Below, one piece after another: positions 23,561 to 31,713 of a DNA stretch of 64,000 bases; the stretch's first letter is position 1, and the number at the start of each line of letters is the position of its first letter. The DNA is from Corythucha ciliata (taxonomy: Eukaryota; Arthropoda; Insecta; Hemiptera; Tingidae), in assembly GCA_038030265.1 (NCBI GenBank), contig CM075943.1, positions 6,634,001-6,698,000 on the forward strand, written 5' to 3'. A program made the translations under genes and the position numbers. The notes beneath the pieces were generated by a model that saw only the letters and a program-made list of their open reading frames with translations, did no database searches and was not told the DNA's origin.

Positions 23561-24774
23561 CTTGCTCACCTAGTTACGCCACTGCTGCTGAGGCTTCCTC
23601 ACTCCAGAACAACGGTTAATCGACTCTACATTTGGCTCCATATGTGGCTGATGAGAGCCACGACTAGGTTTACGAACCCTGGCCCAAATGGAGACTGGAC
23701 CGCACATTACATTGCGGGACGGTCTGGTGAATAATCCCACCCTCTCCCTAGGGGATCGGCCCGATCCACCCATGAAACTCCTTTTTATTTTCTACTTGAT
23801 GACCAGACAAAAAAAGAAATCAACATCATACTAACGTCCCAGTCAATCCACCCATGACTTCAGGGGTGGATGTGACAGTTACAGGGAAAGGAAACGTTCT
23901 TTTCAACTCCCTCCTCATCCTTCTCCTCCTCGAACTCCACAATTTATATACGGAAAGTGGTTGTGGGTGGATTTACGGTGGGATTGAGTGGTAGGGGTAG
24001 GATTATTGTGACAGGGATTCCATATTAACACCGGGTCTGTTCTGGACTGAGCCAAGCAAAATTATGGTGTCGTCGGCCATTTATTTGGAGTAAGGCCGCG
24101 ACAGTGACTTACTTAAACACACTCACAACATGAATAAGAAGGTTCATTATTTGAACTCAGGAAGAGACAATTTAAAACACTCACTGACGCATCAGTTTCA
24201 GTTTTGTAAGTGAAAAAGTAAAAGTGTCTCCTTAAAGAAAAAAAAAAACTCCAAGGAAAACCCCAAAAAGAAAAGTGCTTTCGACAGCATTCCGCGGTTG
24301 GTCTCTCATTTCCTCTTTTTTTTACTGAGGGTGATTTTTTGCTTTCTACTATACGTAGTGTGCGAATAGAAGGGGCGGTAGGGAGGCTACGAAATATTAC
24401 ACCTAACCTAACCGAGCAGCCACAGCAATATAGCCCACCTTTTTTTCTTCTTCTTCTTCTTTTTGCGTTCACCCTCAACCACCCCAACAACTCTACCAGA
24501 GAAACATGCCGAAAGAAAGAAAGAAAAAAGCTTTCCCATCCCAATACAATCGGACTCGTTTCAGAAAAGTGGCTTCCTCGCCTTTACTGCCGCCCCGAAT
24601 CCCTGCGACCCCAGACCAATATCATTTCGACAAACCTTTTCGAAAGCTATAGAAAATACTCTCTGAAAGCCACAGATTTATTTAGGTGGTGGGTGAAATA
24701 GTGCGAGGGGCACATTTTTTTGTTTTAAATCACGCAACTTCCACTCCAACTGATCCTCATTATCAAACCCAAAA
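23561..24774. other. No identifiable gene
   Basis: Contains the phrase ATCCACCCATGA twice (about 23,764 and 23,850), an A11 tract near 24,238 and a CTT-rich patch near 24,445. A 143-codon minus ORF (24,113-24,544) is Arg/Ser/Phe-rich from CTT/GAA sequence and has no motif. Confidence 0.5.
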
Positions 24775-24797
24775 TTGTATAGATACCAAGTTGCTTC
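24775..24797 (-). repeat. 23-bp exact inverted match to 32.19 kb (dispersed repeat copy)
   Basis: Starts TTGTATAGATACC and ends AAGTTGCTTC. The exact reverse complement is at 32,187-32,209. Outside the core the two sites still share scattered phrases (GGTTnnCAAGG, AGAGGTC), so they look like two diverged copies of one interspersed element in opposite orientation. Just downstream AGAGGT-CGCT-ACCTCT forms a small hairpin. Confidence 0.6.
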
Positions 24798-25004
24798 ACT
24801 CTTCTCTTGTCATTGTACAAAACAGCGGTTTCAAGGAAAGTTCCGCGTTATGCTCGCACCAGAGGTCGCTACCTCTGATATCGCGTCTATTAATGTAATT
24901 AATGTAATGTACGGTGTAAAAATTAGGGAAAGTTGGTTTTATTTTGTTATTTTCGCTATTATTACTCAATATGTTCATTAGGTTCTGTATTTCATAGAAA
25001 TAAA

Positions 25005-25092
25005 GTGGTTTGGTTATCACTTCTGAATGAGACGCTTGAGACGAAAAAGTATTTTATTTTGACAGAACCCAAAAACTCTAAAGTAGAAATTC
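25005..25092 (-). repeat. 3' LTR of the retrotransposon (88 bp)
   Basis: Exact copy of the 5' LTR. Its inner border on the minus strand is preceded by AAGGGGGTGAT, and its outer border touches the TAAA target duplication at 25,001-25,004. Confidence 0.9.
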
Positions 25093-25112
25093 ATCACCCC
25101 CTTGGAGGAGGA
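25093..25112 (-). other. Polypurine tract region
   Basis: Directly before the 3' LTR the minus strand has AAGGGGGTGAT, the expected place and composition of the plus-strand primer of reverse transcription. It is short and interrupted by T. Confidence 0.6.
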
Positions 25113-28100
25113 GAGCGTAGCTCGCCCAGATCGAAACGAACCTTCTTGTTTATGGCTGAAGTTGTCGGGCGAGTGAGGGTGGTAGAGTCTACGTCTTCGT
25201 GAAGAAAATACGCCGGTTTGACACGGTCGATTGAGACTGTTACGTGTTTATCAGAACTGGTCTTGATCGTGATGGTCTTGTAGACTTTGTCGCGTTTAAC
25301 GACGGGATAGGGTCCTGAGTAACGATTTTGGAAGGGATGACGAGTGCTGTCATCACGTAACATGACGTGTGTACAAGAGTCGAGATTTTTGAAGACGAAA
25401 CTACCAGGTGTCGAATGTCGAGAAGTCGGTATTGGTCGGATCTGACTGATGATTTTAGCGAGGTGTTCGATTAACTCAGGAGTAGAATTTGTTTCGGGTT
25501 GAGGTGACAAGAATTCTCCTGGAAGTCGAAGACTTTCTCCAAAAACGAGGGTTACCGAGGTGGTTTGAAGATCTTCCTTGAAGGCGGATCGTATTCCAAG
25601 CAGAACGAGGGGAAGTTTCCGGTCCAATTTCTGTCAGCGTGGCAAGTGATGGCGGTTTTTAGCTGACGATGCAAGCGTTCGACCAAGCCGTTGGATGCCG
25701 GGTGGTAGCTCGTTGTGTGACACACATCGATTCCGAAACGTTTCGAAAGTGTGCAGAAAACTGAAGACATGAACTGCATACCGCGATCAGTAGTGATCTT
25801 TTCTGGAACGCCGTAACGAGAAATCCACGTGTGTAGAAAAACGAGAGCAACGGTGTTAGCTGTGATGTCAGGAAGAGGAGTTACTTCTGGCCATCGAGTG
25901 ACACGATCGATGCAGGTGAGACAGTACCTGAAACCATTCGAAAGTGGAAGTGGGCCGATCAAATCGATGTGGACGTGAGAGAAACGAGATGTAGGAGTGT
26001 CGAAATGTCCTAGCGGTGAGTGGACGTGTCGCGAAACTTTGGACCGTTGACAAGCATGTGTCCATGCGGGAATATCCTTCTTCATTGACGGCCATACGAA
26101 TCTTTCGGTGATCAGTCTTGTAGTCGCACGAGCACCGGGGTAGCTGAGGTTGTGTAACTTGAGAAAAACTGAGCGTCGTAAAGATGAGGAATAAAAGGGC
26201 GAGGACGACCTGTTGAGGTGTCACAAATTATCTCAATTCGCGTGCCAGGAACGATGAGTTTTTCGAGAGTAAGAGAAGACGTTTTTGATTCCCAAGATTG
26301 AAGCTCGGGGTCTAATTGTTGCGATTGAGACAACGATTCGAAATCGAGAGCCGTTGAAACCGATTGTACTCGAGATAGGGCGTCCGCGACGACGTTGTCA
26401 GATCCTCCTACGTGTTGGATGTCGGTTGTGAACTGTGAAATGTATGTGAGCTGATTACGTTGGACAGGGGGCAATTTGTCATGTTTTTGTGTGAAGATAT
26501 GTGTGAGGGGTTTGTGGTCAGTGTAAGTTGTAAATACTTGGCCTTCCAGAAAATGCCGAAAATGATGAATTGCTTCATAAATCGCTAGAAGTTCTCTGTA
26601 GTAGACGGGCCACGCAGCTTGACGAGCAGAGATCTTTTTTGAGAAAAAAGCGAGTGGTTGCCAAGCGTCATTGGTCTTCTGCTGGATGACAGCTCCGATG
26701 GCGTGATTAGAAACGTCTGTGAATAACGCCATTTCTGCTCCGGTTACAGGGAATGTGAGGGAAACTGCCGAAGAGAATTTATTTTTGCAGTCGTTGAAAG
26801 CTTGTTCGAGAGTCGGAGTCCACGTGATAGGGGTCGAGCCTTTGACTTCGGGGCCAAGAAGGGCGTGAAGAGGAGCTTGAACTTCTGCTGCCATGGGGAT
26901 ATGTCGTCTGTAAAAATTCAACATGCCGAGAAAACGACGGAGACCTTTTGCATCAGATGGTTGAGGATAGAATTGAATGGCGGCGACACGATCAGGCGGT
27001 GGGGGAAACACGATGCCCGAGAAATATTACTTCGCTCGCAGCAAAAACGCTTTTCGAAGTGTTAATGACGACGCCGTAGTGCGACAGGCGTTTGAGAAGA
27101 GTTTCGAGATGAGCGATGTGTTCTGCTCTTGATTTTGAAAATATGAGGATGTCGCCGATGTAGACATAACAGAAATCTAGGCCTCGAGTTACTTCATCCA
27201 TGAAGCGCTGGAAAGTTTGAGCGGCGTTGCGAAGACCGAAGCACATAAATGGAAACTCGAACAACACCGAAAGGAGTTGAGATTGCTGTCTTACAAATGT
27301 CCGACTCGTTGACAGGAATTTGTTGATAGGCTTTAACCAAATCAACTAGAGAGAAAATAGTAGAACCACTGATTGAATGAGCGAAATCATGTATGTGTCG
27401 AACGGGATAACTGTCAGGAATGGTACGTGCGTTTAGAGCGCGATAGTCGCCACAAGGGCGCCAACCGGTGCCAGTTTTCTTTGGCACGATGTGAAGAGGG
27501 GATGCCCAAGGACTATCCGAAGGACGTGCGGTGCCTTCTTGAAGCATTGCTTCGAACTCTTTCTTTGCGATTTTTAAACGATCACCAGATAGACGACGTG
27601 GGCGAAAAGAAATTGGAGGGCCGGGAGCGGTATTTATGTAGTGTTTGGTCGAGTGTTTTATATCCCGAGGTACTCCAGATGGACGAGTAATTTCTGGAAA
27701 TCGTGAAAGTAACTCAGCGAACGGATGAGAATCGTCGATTGTTTTGATGTTGGAGTACGTCTGACTTATTTTTGAACAGGCGAAGGAAAGTCCAGTTGTC
27801 CCATCGATAAGACGTTGAGATCGGCAATCTGGCAACAGATGGAAATGCCCAAAAAAATCAGAGCCAATGATTGGGACGTTGACGTCGGCGACAATGAAAT
27901 TCCATTGGAAGTTGCGGCGTAATCCGAAATCAAGAGTTAGCGTGACTGAGCCGTATGTGCTGATGTTCGACGTACTCGCGGCGTAAAGAGCGAACGAGGT
28001 TGGAGGACGACGGTTTGAAAGAAAACGTGCCGGGAAACAACAAACGTCAGAACCGGTGTCGAGAAGAAACTGTTTTGCGGAATTACTGTCGGTAATGAAA

Positions 28101-28189
28101 AGGCGGTACTTTCCGATTGTGCAGTCAGCTGCCGCCGTTACTGGCTGGTGGTGGCGTTTTTTGAATGAAATGAACAGGGCGGTCTGCAT
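25094..28189 (-). pseudogene. pol: pol of the CsRn1-like element (PR-RT-RNase H-IN), multiply broken
   Basis: Codes the enzymes that copy and insert the element. Protease: FLLDTGSDV, catalytic Asp at about residue 44 of the first segment (near 28,059). [12 protein letters not shown] at residues 244-253 and [13 protein letters not shown] with its Asp near 27,343 are intact, but the fourth palm motif reads YIGD (Gly codon 27,154-27,156) where the family has YIDD. RNase H: FTDVSNHAIGAVI, DHKPL and VADALSRV (26,112-27,011). Integrase: HHCC finger damaged (LHNLSYPG lacks the second His, and only one Cys remains in ACQRSK). The catalytic core keeps D41, D100 and E136 of the 25,552-26,085 segment with 35 residues between the last two. 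C-terminal GPY/F module SGPYPVVKR at about 25,310. Frame breaks lie near 27,265, 27,003, 26,175 and 25,620. Confidence 0.93.
28156..28162 (-). promoter_or_regulatory. -1 ribosomal frameshift heptamer at gag/pol overlap
   Basis: The minus strand reads A-AAA-AAC in the gag frame (TCA AAA AAC GCC), the canonical X-XXY-YYZ slippery form. Pol is open in exactly the -1 frame across this point, and gag ends 18-20 bases further on with TAA (28,138-28,140). A GC-rich stretch follows (GCCACCACC...GGCGGCAGC) and could form a stimulatory stem. Function is inferred; heptamer and frame relation are seen. Confidence 0.75.
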
Positions 28190-28890
28190 TTTGATGCTCG
28201 TTCATTGAACTTGGCGTGGTACCAACAGAATGTCGATTGTGAAGCTGCCGATGGACTGCGAGAACGGGTTGAATGACTTTGACGAGAACGGGAGCGAGAG
28301 TGTCGAGGGTTGTTGGAAATTCGGAGTGTGAGGTCTGCGAGCTGTTGACGAATCTCGGTGAGTTCACGACTGATATCTTGTCCTGGGGGAGATACAGCGT
28401 TGACGACGGGGAAAGAGGGATGAGAAGAAGCTATGACAGGTTGAATTTCCATTATTTTGTCCGCTGTTGCGGAGAGACGGTCGAGCGGCGAGTCAGACTG
28501 TGTTTGGAGAATGGCTTGGACAGTGGGGGGGGGAGACGTTGGATCCACAAAGATCTTAACAGATTTTCATGCACCGGGGTCGGTCCAGCCAGAGATCGTA
28601 AGTGTCGGAGGAATTGCGATGGTTTCCAGTCACCTAATTCCTCTTGGGAGAGTAGCTGTCGAACACGTTGAGACTCGGAAACAGAAAGGCGTTCGATGAG
28701 AGCGTTTTTGAGAGTTGTATAGGGGTTCTGCGCAGGAGGTGTTGCTACTAGGTCTTCGATTTCGCTGATATATCGTTCGTCGAGTTGAGAGATTAAATGC
28801 GAATACTTCGTTGTCCCTTGAGTGATGCCGGCGAGAGCGAATTGGGCATCTACTTGGGAAAACCACAATGTCGGTTTATTTCTCCAGAAC

Positions 28891-28965
28891 GGAGGAAGTT
28901 TCGGAGTGACGCGGCGGAGGAAGTTTCGGAGTGACGCGGCGGAGGAAGTTTCGGAGTGACGCGGC
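28891..28965 (-). repeat. 25-bp perfect tandem triplication in gag
   Basis: Three identical head-to-tail copies on the plus strand at 28,891-28,915, 28,916-28,940 and 28,941-28,965, each starting GGAGGAAGTTTCGGAGTGAC and ending GCGGC. The two extra copies add 50 bases, which is not a multiple of three. The frames on the two sides differ by exactly this amount, so the duplication alone explains the gag break here. Confidence 0.92.
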
Positions 28966-29149
28966 TGACGAAGGCGGGGTTTGCGTTTTGAGGAGCGGCT
29001 TGATTATCGTCGCCGACCGGTGGAGCGGCGGGAGGCGTCAACTCTTGAATTTGTTGGTGTAATTGAGCGAGTTGCTCAACCAATTCTTCGATGTTGGCCA
29101 TGTCACGTCAAGCGTCGGGGTCGGATGTCGAATGTTCTTGTTAATGAAC

Positions 29150-29163
29150 GTCGCGGGTCACCA
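29150..29163 (-). other. Primer binding site, tRNA-Trp type
   Basis: Seven bases inside the 5' LTR the minus strand reads TGGTGACCCGCGAC. The first nine bases fit the complement of the 3' end of animal tRNA-Trp, the primer of CsRn1-clade elements (family knowledge). One extra G then breaks the match before CGACGT. The tRNA assignment is inference. Confidence 0.7.
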
Positions 29164-29170
29164 ATTTGAA

Positions 29171-29258
29171 GTGGTTTGGTTATCACTTCTGAATGAGACG
29201 CTTGAGACGAAAAAGTATTTTATTTTGACAGAACCCAAAAACTCTAAAGTAGAAATTC
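29171..29258 (-). repeat. 5' LTR of the retrotransposon (88 bp)
   Basis: Identical over its whole length to 25,005-25,092; the direct match even extends two bases further, to 29,169. On the minus strand it starts GAATTTCTAC and ends AACCAAACCAC, so the usual TG...CA ends are absent. It contains AATAAA, a possible polyadenylation signal. At 88 bases it is very short for an LTR; short LTRs are known in some Ty3/Gypsy groups such as Mag. Confidence 0.9.
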
Positions 29259-29768
29259 TAAAATCGGAACGGCACACTAAATTCATATGTTCCTTATAAA
29301 ACAACGTGGTCGAAAATTTTCGCCACAGAAATATGACCTGCTGTGTACCTCAGTGTACAACTGGGTACCATAATAACAGGAAATTGCTGAAGGAGGAAAA
29401 TAAAAGCAGCACCTCTCTCTTCAAAATACCAAAAGTAAGGTTTTTCAAACTTCTTCTAGCTAGGAAACGTTGGAATTGTCGCTAATGCCAGTTTAAGCTT
29501 GATTCACGCTAAATAGTGACGAAAAGTGAAAATAGAGACGTGACAATTTTGTTCGGCAAAAATAAAAACATTATTCTCACAATTTCTAGGGACCAATTTA
29601 TACTAGACCGGCACGTGACCGTGACACGCACTAAAATCCTTCAGTGATTTTTTAAACTTTGTTTAAATGTCAAGGCAATTTGACATGATTGTGTGAATTA
29701 AAAGTCACTGTGAGCTCTGAAACACCACTTTCTAAGCACGGCCTGTCACATCACTGTTAGACCGAGAG

Positions 29769-30261
29769 GAGAGTGCCTACTTTACTGACCCAGTTATCTC
29801 TACTGACCGGGTACTTACAATGCTCGGTACGAGCTGAAATTTCGCAAACAACTTACGCGTGGGTTCAATACGACTCGCCCTAAAATTTGATCTCAATCGG
29901 TTGCGGCAAACTCGGGAAAATCCGGGAGTGTCTAATTTACTGACCAGGGTTTTCTCTACTGACCGGACACTTGAAATGCTCGGATCAAGCTGAAATTTGG
30001 CATACGATTTACTCTTTGGCCAAAACGACGATTGTAAGTACCTGGTCAGTAGGATTTCCCGAGTTTCTCTCAACCGATCGGGATTAAATTTCAGGGCAAG
30101 TCGTATTGACCCACGCGTAAAACTGTATGCAAAAGTTTAGGTTGATTCGAGCCATGTAACCTCGATCTGCAATGTAAGAGCAAAATGTAACCTCGATCTG
30201 AGCATTTTAAGTACCTGATCAGCAAAGATAACACTCAGGGTCAGTAAATTAGGCATTCCCG
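29769..30261. mobile_element. 493-bp foldback element with 9-bp target duplication, in THAP intron
   Basis: The ends are GAGAGTGCCTACTTTACTGA and, read on the other strand, GGGAATGCCTAATTTACTGA. The flanks carry GACCGAGAG on both sides (29,760-29,768 and 30,262-30,270), a perfect 9-bp duplication. The arms continue inward: a segment with CGCGTGGGTTCAATACGAC at about 29,856 recurs inverted near 30,095-30,120, so almost the whole element can fold on itself. A terminal-type module (CTAATTTACTGACC, TACTGACCGG, AAATGCTCGG) recurs in direct orientation at about 29,932. A 9-bp duplication with long TIRs is the Mutator-type signature (family knowledge), so a MULE-derived MITE is the best guess. The 98-codon ORF inside has no motif. 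Confidence 0.85.
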
Positions 30262-30718
30262 ACCGAGAGCTGGCGACAGTTCCAGACAACCGGAAGAACA
30301 TAGTCATGAAACTAGCTTCATTGGGTAGATAATGATGAGCTGAGTACGAATATGAACGTCTGCCTGGGGTATTTGCCCTCAGCAGCCAATCATAATCTCT
30401 GGAAATGATACATAAATTAACCGGAACAAATTACAAGTAGAACAAATTGGTTTTAATGATTTCTAGGTTCCTTTAGAATGTGTTTCAACTATAGTTCTAG
30501 GGGATGTTGGAACAAACCTGCTGTTTCAGACCACCTATACCAAAATCTATGGCTTTTTTGTGTTCATTTTTGGGTTCATGCTTCCAATCCCCCTCTTGTT
30601 CCTCCCGACGACGTCTATAATATATGGAAACTGAAGCCCTATCCCACAGACCCCCACCGCCCACGCCACCCTAATGCCTATGATGCTTCCGTTTTTGATT
30701 TATGAAAAATGTTCGTAG
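30262..30718. other. Remainder of THAP intron 1
   Basis: About 450 bases between the foldback element and the acceptor at 30,718. A 75-codon ORF (30,478-30,705) has no motif and ends just before the acceptor. The pyrimidine-rich CTTCCGTTTTTGATTT near 30,686 precedes the acceptor and fits a splice signal. Confidence 0.5.
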
Positions 30719-30784
30719 GATCAACTAACTAGATGGAATTCTGCAATCCCACAAGCCGAACGGGATTTACTCTCAAAGACAAAG

Positions 30785-30920
30785 GACCGTATTCAGAAAC
30801 CCTCCTTTACAAAGCCTTAACTAAAGGAGTTGAAAAATGTGATGGTTTATGAAAATGTGTCATCTGTTTTGAAGCGCTTAAAGGAGATGTAAAGGTTAAG
30901 GTTGGTTTCTGAATACGGCC
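30785..30920. mobile_element. 136-bp MITE inserted into the THAP exon
   Basis: Ends GACCGTATTCAGAAACC and, on the other strand, GGCCGTATTCAGAAACC. The direct duplication CAAAG lies on both sides (30,780-30,784 and 30,921-30,925); AAAG or CAAA are alternative readings. The interior is non-coding and introduces stops into the interrupted reading frame. It sits between codons for the conserved Pro/Lys stretch and the last Cys/His pair of the THAP zinc finger. Confidence 0.85.
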
Positions 30921-31142
30921 CAAAGTTTGTGCCTTCATTTTCAAGAAGAGGACATCTTGAAATATTTTGAGACCAAACTTCCGAACGCGGAAATTCATAA
31001 AATTCCACGAGAAAGATGGTCTTTAGTAAAGGGTGCTATCCCCAGGATTTTTCCCGGGTGTCCAGAACGACTCCAAAAAAGTTGTAAAGACGAGGAAGCC
31101 TCCAGCACCAAGACAACAACACCGTCATCCAAATCAGTCAAC

Positions 31143-31170
31143 ACAAACATAGAGCTTGTGAACGGGCCTT
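31143..31170. mobile_element. Solo MITE terminus at the 3' end of the THAP ORF
   Basis: CAAACATAGAGCTTGTGAAC then GGGCCT, followed by TAA, matches one end of the MITE at 31,359-31,495. The last residues of the THAP ORF (IELVNGP) are read from this sequence, so the present stop codon is supplied by transposon-derived DNA. The other end of this copy is not found. Confidence 0.7.
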
Positions 31171-31187
31171 AAATAAAACAGACCAGC

Positions 31188-31295
31188 GGGCCTATTCTGT
31201 AACTCATAACGCGTGCGTTAACACAATTTCTCAGCTGATTTTTTATAATTATTCGGCTTGTTGATTTCGCTAACGCAGGAATTACAGAATAGGGA
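31188..31295. mobile_element. ~108-bp MITE, CCTATTCTGTAA type
   Basis: Left end GGGCCTATTCTGTAAC; right end on the other strand CTCCCTATTCTGTAATTC. Subterminal phrases (GCGTTA) also match inverted. Target duplication is unclear. Non-coding. Confidence 0.7.
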
Positions 31296-31358
31296 GGCTG
31301 GGGCCTTAATCACAAACTTTTTTTTTCTATGAGCATTTGTTTCCGTTCAGTTTTCTTA

Positions 31359-31495
31359 AGGCCTGTTCACAAGCTCTATGTTTGCGTTGTGTGGAGTCTT
31401 TGCAGTCAAACAAATGTATTCCCTCGAAAAATGAAGCATTTTGATAGGTGGCGTAGACACCGCACAACGAAAACATGGAGCTTGTGAACGGGCCT
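31359..31495. mobile_element. 137-bp MITE with TTA target duplication
   Basis: Left AGGCCTGTTCACAAGCTC, right on the other strand AGGCCCGTTCACAAGCTC, with TIR similarity of about 40 bases continuing through ATGTTTnCGTTGTG. TTA flanks both ends (31,356-31,358 and 31,496-31,498), a TWA-type duplication as in PIF/Harbinger elements. Solo ends of the same family are at 17,533 and 31,143. Confidence 0.85.
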
Positions 31496-31498
31496 TTA

Positions 31499-31642
31499 GG
31501 CCCGTATTCATAGTCGCTACTTAAGTTTTAAAATGATTCTCCTAAGTAAAAATCAAATCAGTTGTTGTTGGGAAAAAAATCATCTGTTTAGACGTCCACT
31601 TTAGGGAAATTTAAGTTTATGAAATGTCTATGAATACGTGCC
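31499..31642. mobile_element. 144-bp MITE, GGCCCGTATTCATAG type
   Basis: Left GGCCCGTATTCATAGTC, right on the other strand GGCACGTATTCATAGAC. It is flanked by TA on both sides (31,497-31,498 and 31,643-31,644). Its left flank is the right target duplication of the preceding MITE, so one of the two inserted exactly at the edge of the other. Confidence 0.8.
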
Positions 31643-31713
31643 TAGATTTCATAAATGAGATTTCAATGTTTCTACCTGAGTAAAGTTTCTATTTCGTTGG
31701 AGAATAAGGCCCC

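Larger units (their letters stand above)
28138..29101 (-). pseudogene. gag: gag of the CsRn1-like element, frame broken twice
   Basis: Codes the capsid/nucleocapsid polyprotein of the retrotransposon. The start codon at 29,101 opens MANIEELVEQLAQLHQQIQ, a short coiled-coil-like N-terminus. The capsid part (28,452-28,868) carries WFSQVDAQFALAGI and YSHLISQLDERY, typical of this Gag group. The nucleocapsid part (28,138-28,548) has an Arg/Ser stretch and then [19 protein letters not shown], which fits C-x2-H-x9-C-x3-C, the CHCC variant of CsRn1 elements instead of the usual CCHC knuckle. Two lesions break the frame: three tandem copies of a 25-base segment (28,891-28,965) and a one-base slip at a G9 run (28,525-28,533). 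The 3' end overlaps pol in the -1 frame. Confidence 0.9.
25005..29258 (-). mobile_element. Ty3/Gypsy LTR retrotransposon, CsRn1-like clade, full-length but degenerate
   Basis: A 4,254-bp element on the minus strand. In order it has the 5' LTR (29,171-29,258), primer binding site, gag, pol (protease, RT, RNase H, integrase), a purine-rich tract and the 3' LTR (25,005-25,092). It is flanked by TAAA on both sides (25,001-25,004 and 29,259-29,262), a 4-bp target duplication. Three traits place it in the CsRn1 clade (family knowledge): a Gag zinc motif of C-x2-H-x9-C-x3-C type, a primer site starting TGGTGACCC compatible with tRNA-Trp, and RT/integrase residues of Ty3/Gypsy type. The LTRs are identical, yet the body carries at least six frame lesions and a defective RT site, so this copy cannot be autonomous. 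It lies 75 bases upstream of the THAP-domain gene, in opposite orientation. Confidence 0.95.
29333..31172 (+). pseudogene. THAP-domain zinc-finger gene, exon 2 interrupted by a MITE
   Basis: THAP domains are C2CH zinc fingers that bind DNA; they occur in host regulators and in P-element-type transposases. Exon 1 (29,333-29,434, 34 codons) encodes MTCCVPQCTTGYHNNRK to SLFKIPK and ends at a good donor, GTAAGG, in phase 0. After an intron, an acceptor TTCGTAG at 30,718 starts DQLTRWNSAIPQAERDLLSK (30,719-30,784), the conserved Trp/Pro part of the domain. A 136-bp MITE with CAAAG duplications then interrupts. Coding resumes at 30,926 with the Cys/His pair (CLHFQEEDILKYFETKLP) and the AVPTIF-like box as GAIPRIFPGCP. 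Frames on the two sides of the MITE differ by one base, and spacing between the last Cys and His looks one residue short. The tail runs into a MITE end and stops at 31,172, so no transposase or other C-terminal domain is left. It may be a dead copy or fragment. Confidence 0.85.
31300..31713. mobile_element. TIR element GGGGCCTTA, host of two nested MITEs
   Basis: GGGGCCTTAATCACAAAC at 31,300-31,317 is matched on the other strand by GGGGCCTTATTCTCCAAC ending at 31,713. Between them lie two complete MITEs (31,359-31,495 and 31,499-31,642). Without them the element would be about 130 bases, a normal MITE size. A further GGGGCCTTA terminus occurs at 31,750-31,758. Boundaries are approximate and no target duplication is certain. 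Confidence 0.55.

Noticed and set aside
25094..29101. Endogenous retrovirus with envelope gene
   Set aside because: No ORF follows integrase before the 3' LTR; the layout is that of an env-less Ty3/Gypsy retrotransposon.
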